A stretch of 64,000 bases of DNA from Halorubrum salinarum (lineage in GTDB: Archaea; Halobacteriota; Halobacteria; Halobacteriales; Haloferacaceae): NCBI RefSeq assembly GCF_013267195.1, contig NZ_CP053941.1:1860001-1924000 (forward strand). Direction: 5' to 3'. The position numbers were made by a program, and so were the translations under genes. Below the pieces are notes generated by a model. It was not told where the DNA came from. It worked only from the letters and a program-made list of their open reading frames with translations, and did no database searches. The stretch's first letter is position 1. Every line of letters begins with the position of its first letter. Positions 25,686 to 33,143 of the stretch are shown one piece after another.

Positions 25686-27052
25686 GTCCCCTGCTCGTCT
25701 CTCTCGGCGGCGCAGACGGGCTCGCCGCGGCCGCCGACGCCGGGACCGCCGCGGCCGACCTTGCTCTCGCCGCCGTCGGCGTCGGCTTCGCGCGGCCGTG
25801 GCAGGCGGCGGTCACGCTCGTCATGTTCGCGGCCGTCGCCGTGCTCGTCGCGGCCGGCGCCGCGCTGGCTTACCGCTGGTACTTCCGCACGGAGATTCCG
25901 GAGGGGGTGACCTGGCTCCTCGGCGTCTCGGTCGTCGCGCTGTACCTCAACACGACCTCGCTGGGGTCGGTGGCGGTCGGGGACAACCCCGCCCTGCTGG
26001 CGCCCGAGAGCGTCTTCTTCAACCTCGTCTCGCTCGGCGTCGCGGCGGTGACCGCGCCCGTCGGCCGGTACGCCGGCGACCGGCTCGCGGTCGACGTGTT
26101 CGCGCTCTCCGGCGCCAAACAGCTCGATGGCGAACTGAGCGGGATCGTGCGCGCAGTCGGGCGCTTCACGGCGGTCACGCTCCCGTCGGTCGACGAGATC
26201 CGCGACATGGACACGTACGACCCGGTCTCGGCGGACAAGAAGACGGAGCTCGCGGAGACCACCCTACTCTTCCCGCGGAAGCTCTCCGCGGCCGAGCTCC
26301 GCGAGCGGCTCATCGCCCGGCTCAAAGACGAGTACGGGGTCGGCTACGTCGACGCCGACCTCGGCGCGGACGGGACCGTGGAGTACTTCGCGGTCGGCTC
26401 CCGCGCCGCCGGGCTCGGCCCGACGCTCGCGCCGGGGTCGGCCGCGGTCGCGGTCGCGGCGGACCCGCCGAACAACGCCACGGTCGGCGACACGGTTCAG
26501 CTGTGGCGCGACGACCCCGAGCCGGAGCGGGTCGCGACCGGCGAACTGCGCGGCGTCGCCGGCGACGCCGTCACGGTCGCGCTCGACGAGTCGGACGCCG
26601 AGCGGCTGACCGACGAGGGCGGCTACCGGCTCGTCACGCTCCCCGCGGAGCCGCAGGCCGACCGCGAGTTCGCCTCCCTGCTGCGCAACGCGGACGAGAC
26701 GATGGCCTCCTTCACCGTCGCGGCCGGCAGCGACCTCGACGGGAGCACCGTCGGGGAGGTCGGGGCCGTCGTCGCCGCGGTCCGACCGGCGGGCGGCTCC
26801 GTCGAGCCGATCCCGCCGCGGGCGTACGCCTTCGGCGCCGGGGACCTGGTGTACCTCGTCGGCCGCCCGGGCGCGATCCGGCGGTTCGAGGCCGCCGCCG
26901 CGGCGCCGGCCGAACCGGGCTCGGGCGACGGCGCGGCCGAGGTGCCGTCGGCGGCCGCGCGCGACGCCGAACTCGACGCCGACGCCGCGGTCGGGGACGC
27001 CGGCGACGCCGACGACGCAGACGCGGACCCCGACGGGACGCAACGCTCTTGA
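25682..27052 (+). CDS. RCK_C (TrkA-C) membrane protein, second of a pair
   Basis: Paralogue-like partner of the preceding gene, 456 residues. N-terminal helices are AAVTLVMFAAVAVLVAAGAA, GVTWLLGVSVVALYLNTTSL and FFNLVSLGVAAVTAPVG. The soluble middle includes DEIRDMDTYDPVSADKKTEL, and the C-terminal domain (FTVAAGSDLDGSTVGEVGAV through GDLVYLVGRPGAIRRFEA) is TrkA-C-like, ending in an acidic tail. GTG at 25682 overlaps the previous stop by four bases. The pair may form one heteromeric membrane complex tied to the divergent potassium channel. Confidence 0.78.
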   Translation: MSPLLVSLGGADGLAAAADAGTAAADLALAAVGVGFARPWQAAVTLVMFAAVAVLVAAGAALAYRWYFRTEIPEGVTWLLGVSVVALYLNTTSLGSVAVGDNPALLAPESVFFNLVSLGVAAVTAPVGRYAGDRLAVDVFALSGAKQLDGELSGIVRAVGRFTAVTLPSVDEIRDMDTYDPVSADKKTELAETTLLFPRKLSAAELRERLIARLKDEYGVGYVDADLGADGTVEYFAVGSRAAGLGPTLAPGSAAVAVAADPPNNATVGDTVQLWRDDPEPERVATGELRGVAGDAVTVALDESDAERLTDEGGYRLVTLPAEPQADREFASLLRNADETMASFTVAAGSDLDGSTVGEVGAVVAAVRPAGGSVEPIPPRAYAFGAGDLVYLVGRPGAIRRFEAAAAAPAEPGSGDGAAEVPSAAARDAELDADAAVGDAGDADDADADPDGTQRS

Positions 27053-27074
27053 GTCGCCCGCGCGGGGATCCGGT

Positions 27075-27359
27075 ATGGAGTGGAAGCTGTTCGCCGACCT
27101 CGCGGAGATCGCGGGCGACCGCTCGGTGGCGGTCGACGCGGGGCCGGGCGACACGGTCGGCGACGCGCTCGACGCGCTGCTCGACGCACACCCCGACCTG
27201 CGGGACCGCGTGATGGAGGACGGCGCCGTCGCGGACCACATCAACGTCCTCCGGAACGGGCGGAGCGTCCGCCACGACGAGGGGCTCGACGCCACGCTGG
27301 AGCCGGGCGACGAGCTCGCGCTGTTCCCGCCCGTGAGCGGCGGCCGCTCCGTCCGATAG
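27075..27359 (+). CDS. samp1: MoaD/SAMP1-like ubiquitin-fold protein with C-terminal extension
   Basis: Beta-grasp protein of 94 residues close to haloarchaeal SAMP1: MEWKLFADLAEIAGDRSVAV, then DHINVLRNGRSV and LEPGDELALFPPVSGG. SAMP1 is activated by the E1-like UbaA at a terminal diglycine for protein conjugation and molybdopterin sulfur transfer. Here the Gly-Gly (residues 89-90) is followed by RSVR before the stop, so the diglycine is not terminal. Cleavage, for example by a JAMM/MPN protease, would be needed first. It lies 22 bases after the RCK_C pair and 39 before the dys gene. Confidence 0.85.
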   Translation: MEWKLFADLAEIAGDRSVAVDAGPGDTVGDALDALLDAHPDLRDRVMEDGAVADHINVLRNGRSVRHDEGLDATLEPGDELALFPPVSGGRSVR

Positions 27360-27398
27360 ATCGGTCGTTTCAAACGCGCGCCGGCCCCATCCGGAGCC

Positions 27399-28457
27399 AT
27401 GACCGACAGCGACGAGGGCGATCACGGCGACGACGGCGGCCACGACCCGCACCGCGAGGAGTTCCACGAGGACCCGGTCGGCCACACGCGCGCGACCGCC
27501 GGGATGACGGTGAGCGAACTCGTCGACGGCTACGGCGACGCGGGGATCGGCGCCGCCGCGGTCAACGAGGCCGGAGACGTGCTCGCGGAGATGTTCGCCA
27601 ACGAGGACTGTACCGTCTTCCTCTCGCTGGCGGGCGCGATGGTCCCCGCCGGCATGCGTCGGATCGTCGCCGACCTGATCCGTGACGGCTACGTCGACGC
27701 CTTGGTGACCACCGGGGCGAACCTCACCCACGACGCCATCGAGGCCATCGGCGGGAAACACCACCACGGGCGCACTCGCGACCCCGAGAAGACGCCGCGC
27801 GAGCACGACGAGGGGCTCCGCGACGAGGGTGTCGACCGCATCTACAACGTCTACCTCCCGCAGGAGCACTTCGCCGACTTCGAGGGCCACCTCCGCGAGG
27901 AGGTGTTCCCGGCGCTGGAGGCCGACCCGGACGACGCGGGGAGCGGCGCCGTCTCCATCGCCGACCTCACGCGCGAGCTCGGCCGCGCGAACGCCGAAGT
28001 CAACGAGCGCGACGACGTCCCCGAGGGGCCGGGCGTCGCGGCCGCCGCCTACGAGCACGACGTGCCGGTCTACTGCCCCGCGGTCCAGGACTCCGTGTTG
28101 GGGCTTCAGGCGTGGATGTACGCCCAGACCGCCGACTTCACCATCGACGCCCTCGCGGACATGACCGAGCTGACGGACCTCGCGTTCGAGGCCGACGACG
28201 CGGGCTGCCTGCTCGTCGGCGGCGGCGTCCCGAAGAACTTCACGCTCCAGACGATGCTCGTCACGCCCCGCGCCTACGACTACGCCGTCCAGGTCACGAT
28301 GGACCCCGAGGCCACCGGCGGGCTCTCCGGCGCGAGCCTCGACGAGGCGCGCTCGTGGGGCAAGCTTGAGAAGGACGCGCGAAACGCCTCCGTCCACGGC
28401 GACGCGACCGTGATGCTCCCGATGCTCGTCGCCGCCGCCCGCGAGCGCGTAGAGTAG
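27399..28457 (+). CDS. dys: Deoxyhypusine synthase
   Basis: NAD-dependent enzyme of 352 residues that transfers the aminobutyl group of spermidine (or agmatine in haloarchaea) to a lysine of translation factor aIF5A. The active-site lysine lies in VGGGVPKNFTLQTML near residue 280. DALVTTGANLTHDAIEAIGG and the NAD-binding LSLAGAMVPAGMRRIVADL support the family. The N-terminus is Asp/His-rich and acidic. It is followed by a 361-base gap holding repeat copy 2. Confidence 0.95.
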   Translation: MTDSDEGDHGDDGGHDPHREEFHEDPVGHTRATAGMTVSELVDGYGDAGIGAAAVNEAGDVLAEMFANEDCTVFLSLAGAMVPAGMRRIVADLIRDGYVDALVTTGANLTHDAIEAIGGKHHHGRTRDPEKTPREHDEGLRDEGVDRIYNVYLPQEHFADFEGHLREEVFPALEADPDDAGSGAVSIADLTRELGRANAEVNERDDVPEGPGVAAAAYEHDVPVYCPAVQDSVLGLQAWMYAQTADFTIDALADMTELTDLAFEADDAGCLLVGGGVPKNFTLQTMLVTPRAYDYAVQVTMDPEATGGLSGASLDEARSWGKLEKDARNASVHGDATVMLPMLVAAARERVE

Positions 28458-28510
28458 GCGCGCGAGCGCGATTCCGTCCACGACCACGTCATCGCTTATG
28501 AACCGATTCG

Positions 28511-28744
28511 CGGTGGCGCGTGCCTTCGAACGCCCGCAGGGCGTGAGGAGCACGCGCGAGGGCGTCGGCCGACCGGAGGGAGGCCGACGAGGCTGGGGAG
28601 GCGTGAGGTTGCGGTGCTGTGCGGGGCGGGACGCAAAGGGGCAGCCGTGAGGGCGAAGGCGCGCGACGCAAGGACCGCAGGCGCGAACGGAGTGAGCGCC
28701 GAGGACCGCAGCGAGCGCACCGAGCCCTCGCGGCTGGGGCTTTG
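28511..28744 (+). repeat. Interspersed stem-loop repeat, copy 2
   Basis: Same-family element in forward orientation. Order: cggtggcgcgtgcc, hairpin ACGCCC-GCA-GGGCGT (28530-28544), acgcgcgag, stem GTCGGCC...GGCCGAC, core 28586-28644, a variable arm rich in gcgaacggagtgagcgc, and the end ggctggggctttg. A cttatgaacc box lies about 20 bases before ggcgcgtgcc. It fills most of the gap between dys and the LLM gene and is a direct repeat of copy 3. Confidence 0.87.
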
Positions 28745-28818
28745 ACGATGCCCGTCGTCGCTGATCGGTTCCTCCCCCGACCCGAGCGGTCGAGAACATC
28801 TACCCCACCGAGACCCGA

Positions 28819-29853
28819 TTATCTCCGCGGGTCCAGATCCATCGCCTCGGCGAGCAGCGCGTGCGACTCCAAGGCGTCGTCGTGGTCCGGTACCGTGTGC
28901 TGGATCATCACCTCGTCGACGCCGACGCGGTCGGCCAGCTGCTCTAAGAGTCCAGAAATCGTCTCGGGGCTCCCCGAGATCGACCGCGGCCACTCGTCGT
29001 CGTCCAGCGTCGCGGGCGTCGCATCGGGCGCCCCGCCCAACTTCTCGATCGCCTCTTCCTCGGTCGGCGTTTCGTCTCCCAGTTCGCCGCGTTGCATCCG
29101 CCGGAACGTCGCCTCCGCCGGCGCGCGACGCCGGGCCGCCGCCTCGTCCGTCTCGGCCGCGACCGCGTTGACCGCGACCATCCCCCGCGGCTCGTCGAGC
29201 GCCCCGAGTCCTCCCTCGGGGTCGAACGCCTCGCGGTACGCCGCGAACGCGCGCTCGGCGAATCCGGGCCGGATGAACCCGGCGAAGCAGTAGCGGAGGC
29301 CGAGCTCGCCAGCGATCTCGCCGCTCGACGGGCTCGACCCGAGCACCCACGGGACGGCCGGCCCCGAGTCGGAGCCCGGCACCGAGAGGTCCGAGTAGGG
29401 GTGCTCCGGCGGGTAGTCATCGCGGAGGTGGTTCACGACCGCGGTGATCCGCTCGCGGTGGTCCTCGTTCGGGTCCTCGACGCGGCGGTCGGTGCCGAGC
29501 GCGCGGTCGGACGCGGGCGAGCCGTTCGCGCGGCCCATGCCGAGGTCGACGCGGCCGGGCGCCAGCCCGTCGAGGACGCCGAACGACTCGGCCACCTTGA
29601 ACGGGCTGTAGTGGTTCATCAGCACCGCGCCGCTGCCGATCCGGATCGCGTCGGTCGCGCCGGCGAGCCGCCCGAGCAGCACCTCGGGCGTGGTGCCCGC
29701 GAGGCGGTCGCCCATCCCGTGGTGTTCGGCGACCCAGAACCGCTCGTAGCCCAGTCGCTCGGCGTGTTTCGCGGCGTCGACCGTGTTCGAGAACGCGTCC
29801 GCCGCGGTGCCGCCGCGGGGGACCGGCGAGAGGTCGACGACTGAGAGGTCCAT
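28819..29853 (-). CDS. LLM class flavin-dependent oxidoreductase
   Basis: Bacterial luciferase-like TIM-barrel enzyme of 344 residues that uses FMN or F420. Family landmarks are SVVDLSPVPRGGTAADAFSN, GYERFWVAEHHGM, RIGSGAVLMNHYSPFKVAE and PGRVDLGMGRANGSPASDRA. The start at 29853 was chosen because the family alignment begins MDLSVVDLSP; the open frame upstream runs into repeat copy 3. The substrate is unknown. The gene is flanked on both sides by repeat copies in the same orientation. Confidence 0.9.
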   Translation of the reverse strand: MDLSVVDLSPVPRGGTAADAFSNTVDAAKHAERLGYERFWVAEHHGMGDRLAGTTPEVLLGRLAGATDAIRIGSGAVLMNHYSPFKVAESFGVLDGLAPGRVDLGMGRANGSPASDRALGTDRRVEDPNEDHRERITAVVNHLRDDYPPEHPYSDLSVPGSDSGPAVPWVLGSSPSSGEIAGELGLRYCFAGFIRPGFAERAFAAYREAFDPEGGLGALDEPRGMVAVNAVAAETDEAAARRRAPAEATFRRMQRGELGDETPTEEEAIEKLGGAPDATPATLDDDEWPRSISGSPETISGLLEQLADRVGVDEVMIQHTVPDHDDALESHALLAEAMDLDPRR

Positions 29854-29930
29854 ACGCCCGCTCGGCGACCGCCGCGTGAAACGGTTTGGGTCCCGGCGGC
29901 GTCGTGGCGGATCGCAACCCCGGATTCCGT

Positions 29931-30276
29931 GCGGTGGCGCGTGCCGATGAGCGCCCAGCGGGCGCGAGTCGCACGCGCGAGGGAGTCGCTGGCGGCTGGC
30001 GCCGCCAGCGACGAGGCTGGGGAGGTGTGAGGCTGCGGTGCTGTGCGGGGCGGGACGCAAGGGGGCAGTCACCGGCGGCGGAGCCGCCGGTTGCCCGTGG
30101 CGCGTAGCGCCACGCTGCCGCGAGGGCGAAGCACGCCGCAGTAAGCACCGCAGCGAGTGATCGAAGCGAACGAGCGAGGCGCGTGGTTCGAGAGAGCGAA
30201 GCTCTCTCGTCATCCCGAAAATCTCCGATTTTCGGGCGACAACAAGGCGCGCGAGTCCTCGCGACTGGGGCTTTGG
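29931..30276 (+). repeat. Interspersed stem-loop repeat, copy 3, expanded
   Basis: Longest forward copy. Order: gcggtggcgcgtgcc, hairpin GCGCCC-AGC-GGGCGC (29951-29965), acgcgcgag, a 12-base-arm stem 29985-30012, and core 30010-30068. Four added palindromes follow, each with a three-base loop: ACCGGCGGC-GGA-GCCGCCGGT (30071-30091), GTGGCGC-GTA-GCGCCAC (30097-30113), GAGAGAGC-GAA-GCTCTCTC (30190-30208) and CCCGAAAATC-TCC-GATTTTCGGG (30214-30236). The end is gactggggctttgg. No TATA-like box is obvious upstream. Confidence 0.87.
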
Positions 30277-30405
30277 CGGTGGTCACCGCGGAGTCAGCGA
30301 TCTCGTACAGTCGAGCGACTGATACTTCGAGAGTGTCCGTCGTTCCTCCACGGTAAACGCGTAGCTACGCGAGTGAAAGCGAGAAGAAACCGAAGAGACG
30401 CCGGT

Positions 30406-30582
30406 TCAGTTGTCGCCGTTCTTCGACTGCCAGGCGTAGTCGCGCCGGGAGGCGGACTCGCCGAAGCCGCACGAGGAGCAGCGCTCCTTCTTGACGTGGT
30501 AGGACTTCTCACCGCAGCGTCGACACTTCACGTGGACCGTCTTGTTCTTCTTTCCCTGAGAGGGCGTACCTGCGCCGGTCAT
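30406..30582 (-). CDS. rpl37e: 50S ribosomal protein L37e
   Basis: Zinc-ribbon ribosomal protein of 58 residues: [20 protein letters not shown] opens it, and the zinc ligands are CRRCG and CSSCGFGE, giving C-x2-C-x14-C-x2-C. The C-terminus is [14 protein letters not shown]. It sits in the large subunit bound to 23S rRNA. Its ATG overlaps the end of lsm by four bases, the arrangement known in other haloarchaea, so the two are co-transcribed and probably translationally coupled. Confidence 0.96.
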   Translation of the reverse strand: MTGAGTPSQGKKNKTVHVKCRRCGEKSYHVKKERCSSCGFGESASRRDYAWQSKNGDN

Positions 30583-30821
30583 GCTTTGATGGTGACGACG
30601 TTATCGCCGCGTATAATCGTTGTGTCTTCGATCGCGACGGCGAACTCGCCGTCGAGGTCGTCGTCGACGCGGTCGTCCACGTCGGCCTCGGGCTCGATGA
30701 CGACGTTCATGTGCTGGTCGTAGCCGCCGAGGACGCCGTAGTAGGTCGTCCCGTCCTTCAGGTGTACCGTCACGGGCTCCTCGAGCGACGCTTCGAGCAC
30801 GTCGAGGGGTCGTCCACTCAT
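30579..30821 (-). CDS. lsm: Sm-like archaeal protein (Lsm)
   Basis: RNA-binding Lsm protein of 80 residues that forms a heptameric ring. Sm1 is [20 protein letters not shown] plus MNVVI, and Sm2 is [12 protein letters not shown]. The acidic loop ([15 protein letters not shown]) between them is a haloarchaeal feature. It heads the lsm-rpl37e transcript; a minus-strand TATA box, tttttatta (30845-30853), lies about 24-32 bases upstream. Confidence 0.96.
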   Translation of the reverse strand: MSGRPLDVLEASLEEPVTVHLKDGTTYYGVLGGYDQHMNVVIEPEADVDDRVDDDLDGEFAVAIEDTTIIRGDNVVTIKA

Positions 30822-30844
30822 TGTTCGATCGCCGCCCGTCGCGG

Positions 30845-30853
30845 TAATAAAAA
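30845..30853 (-). promoter_or_regulatory. TATA box of lsm-rpl37e
   Basis: The minus strand reads tttttatta, 24-32 bases before the lsm start codon, standard spacing for a leaderless transcript. Confidence 0.6.
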
Positions 30854-30921
30854 TACCGGGACGGAGCCCCCGAGGCCGGTCGGTTTGACACGACCGCGGG
30901 CCCGCCGCTTCGGACCGACCC

Positions 30922-32211
30922 TCACGCCAGTCGCTCGCGCACGAACGCGGTCGCCGGCGGGACCGCCCGCGCGTACAGGGCGGCGTACGTCAGCTCCGCC
31001 TGGGTCCGCCTCGGGGCGGCGTACCCCGCGTCGATCTCGTCGGCGACGCGTTCGAGCGAGGCCAGCGCCGGGCGGACGAACCGCGCCGCGAGCGGGTCGC
31101 CGCCGTCGACCGCCGCGACGGCCTCGCGCGCCCGCTCCGCGGCCGACCGGAGCGACGACTCCGACGGCGGCTCCCGGTGGCGGCCGTCGCGGATCGCCTC
31201 GACGGCCCGCCGCCGCGCCTCAACCGTCGCCAGCGCGGTCCCGGCTTCGATCACCGCGGTGGCGTAGTTCCCGTTGTCGGACGCCCGCTCGACGTCTCTG
31301 ACCGCCGACTCCGTCCGCCGGTCGGTCGCGACCGCCAACTCCTGTGCCACGGTCCCGCTCAGGTCCTCGTCGCCGGGCGCCGCCTCGTCGCCGGTGCGCC
31401 GCCGCACCTCCGCGCGCGTTCGGCGCACCGACCCGTCCAGCACGTCCGCGGCCGCGACCAGCGACGCCCACCGCGGGCCGAGCCCCTCGCGGTCGCCGTG
31501 AAACGCGTCGCGGAGGCCCGCGGCGTCGGTCGCGGCGGCCCGCGCGCGCTCGACGTCGCCGACCGCGTCCCCGGCCCGGAACGGCGCCGCGACCGGGTCG
31601 TCCGGGTACCTGACGGTGGGAACCAGGTGCCGCGCGCACGCCGCGAGCAGCGACTCGACCGGCTCGTAGGCGAGCGCCGCCGCCGCCGTCGCCTCAGCGC
31701 GGTACTCCAGGTCGGCCGCGAGCGCCGCCCGGTCCTCGCGGACGGCGCGGCGCCGGGCGGTCAGGGCCGCCCCGTCGTCGACGCCGGTTGCCGCCCGGTG
31801 GGCGCCGCGGACCGTCGCCGCCGTTCCGCGGGCCCGCCGCCGCGCGCCGAGGGCCTCGGTCGGCCACGGGTCGGTCGGCTCCGCGTCGACCCGCTCGACC
31901 GCCCGCGCCCTGTCGTCGGCGATCGCCGCCGCGACCGCCGCGTTCGGAAGCGACGGCTCCGCGGGGACGGCGTCGAGCAGGTCGCGGGCGTGCGACACGT
32001 GGGCCGCCGCGAGGGCGTCGGGGACGGTCGCGGGGAACGGTGCGGAGGGCCACTCGGTCGCGTCGACGAGGTCCGTCGGCACCGCGGCCGCCTCGCGGCG
32101 CTCCGTCTCGCCGCCGGCGAACGGGAGGCCGGAACAGCCGGCGACCGCCGCCGCGCCCGCGGTCGCGACCCCGGCGAGGAACCGTCGCCGGGACCCGCCC
32201 TCTTCGGTCAC
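30922..32211 (-). CDS. Tat-exported lipoprotein, helical, unknown function
   Basis: Protein of 429 residues. The N-terminus RRRFLAGVATAGAAAVAGCS carries a twin-arginine motif, a hydrophobic core and a lipobox with Cys near residue 26, so it is exported folded and lipid-anchored. The mature part is Ala/Arg/Asp-rich and probably all helical, with no recognised domain. It overlaps the upstream lipoprotein gene by four bases, so the two form an operon and perhaps a surface complex. Confidence 0.7.
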   Translation of the reverse strand: MTEEGGSRRRFLAGVATAGAAAVAGCSGLPFAGGETERREAAAVPTDLVDATEWPSAPFPATVPDALAAAHVSHARDLLDAVPAEPSLPNAAVAAAIADDRARAVERVDAEPTDPWPTEALGARRRARGTAATVRGAHRAATGVDDGAALTARRRAVREDRAALAADLEYRAEATAAAALAYEPVESLLAACARHLVPTVRYPDDPVAAPFRAGDAVGDVERARAAATDAAGLRDAFHGDREGLGPRWASLVAAADVLDGSVRRTRAEVRRRTGDEAAPGDEDLSGTVAQELAVATDRRTESAVRDVERASDNGNYATAVIEAGTALATVEARRRAVEAIRDGRHREPPSESSLRSAAERAREAVAAVDGGDPLAARFVRPALASLERVADEIDAGYAAPRRTQAELTYAALYARAVPPATAFVRERLA

Positions 32212-32858
32212 GCGCCATCACCCCCCGAGTCGGCCGACGAGGCGTTGAACGCGGCCGGCGGCTCCCGCCGCAGGCAGGAGCCGCTCATGCCCCTCCCGCT
32301 CCCGGTCGAGTGGTCGGCGGCGACCGGGAGCCGGATCGCGAACCCGACAGTGTGGATCGCGTCCGCGTCGCACTCGACGTCGGCCGGGCGGTACGCCCGG
32401 CAGAAGTCTGCGTGGGGGTGGAGGTCGCCGTCCGCGAGCTCGTCCGGCTCGACCGACACGGACCGGAACCGGACCTCCCGACACGCCCGCACCGGCATCG
32501 AGAGGAGGTACGCCGACGCCGACTCGAAGTCGGTCGCGGCGAGGAACGTCCGGAGCCGTTCGCCCGCGCCCGTCCCGGCGAACGTGAGCTCGTCGAGGTC
32601 CGACGCCGCGACCAACACGCGGTGCGTCTGCCGCCGCTGCGGCGCCCGCTCGTCGGCCGACAGCGACGGCAGCTCGTCGCCCTCGGCGACCAGCGCGCCG
32701 CCGCGCTCGTCGCGCGCCTTCTCCAGTTCGTAGTCGTCGATCGGTCGGTCGCTGCTCGGGTAGCTGTTCGACGCGGTCTCGCTGCCGGCGCAGCCGGCCA
32801 GGGCGGCGATCCCTGACGCGGCCGCGAGGAGGGCTCGGCGGCGGGGAACGTCCGTCAT
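32208..32858 (-). CDS. Tat-exported lipoprotein, unknown function
   Basis: Protein of 216 residues. PRRRALLAAASGIAALAGCA gives the Arg-rich head and the lipobox Cys near residue 23. The mature domain includes RRQTHRVLVAASDLDELTFA and FESASAYLLSMPVRACREVR, then HADFCRAYRPADVECDADA with several cysteines that could pair outside the cell. The start at 32858 was chosen because the signal sequence begins there. First gene of a two-lipoprotein operon. Confidence 0.68.
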   Translation of the reverse strand: MTDVPRRRALLAAASGIAALAGCAGSETASNSYPSSDRPIDDYELEKARDERGGALVAEGDELPSLSADERAPQRRQTHRVLVAASDLDELTFAGTGAGERLRTFLAATDFESASAYLLSMPVRACREVRFRSVSVEPDELADGDLHPHADFCRAYRPADVECDADAIHTVGFAIRLPVAADHSTGSGRGMSGSCLRREPPAAFNASSADSGGDGA

Positions 32859-33143
32859 CGGCGGCGGTTCGGCGGAGAGCCTGAAACGCTTTGTGGGACG
32901 CGACCCTCCCGCGACGGACCGCCGAGGCCCCGTTCGGACGCGAACCACCGTCGCGGGGCCGAACCCGGGAGTTTTTAACGTGGGCGAGAGTACGCCGAGG
33001 TACCACACTCCCGCGGGACACGGTGAGTCGCGACGACTCGGCCGTAGCGGGGCCTTCACGACGCGCGGTACGACGGTGCGCCGACGGCTCCTTGCGGGGT
33101 TTCAGTGACCGGCGCCGACCACGGCGTCAGACACGAACACACC
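32859..33143. other. Divergent intergenic region with a possible long RNase J leader
   Basis: The 285-base gap between the lipoprotein operon and the RNase J gene holds no supported protein. The best plus-strand TATA box, gtttttaac near 32971-32979, is about 165 bases before the RNase J ATG, implying a leader of roughly 135-140 bases. Within it lies a hairpin GAGTCG-CGA-CGACTC (33025-33039). Confidence 0.4.

Noticed and set aside
27075..27359. Frameshift at the end of the SAMP-like gene
   Set aside because: The diglycine and the four extra codons are in one continuous frame with a normal stop, so an extension is the simpler reading.
28489..29350. Similar peptides encoded by open frames across different repeat copies
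   Set aside because: They arise because the repeat DNA is shared. The frames start and stop at random relative to the element and shift between copies.
28511..30276. Composite transposon around the LLM gene
   Set aside because: No transposase, no terminal inverted repeats and no clear target duplications. Kept only as a recombination hypothesis.
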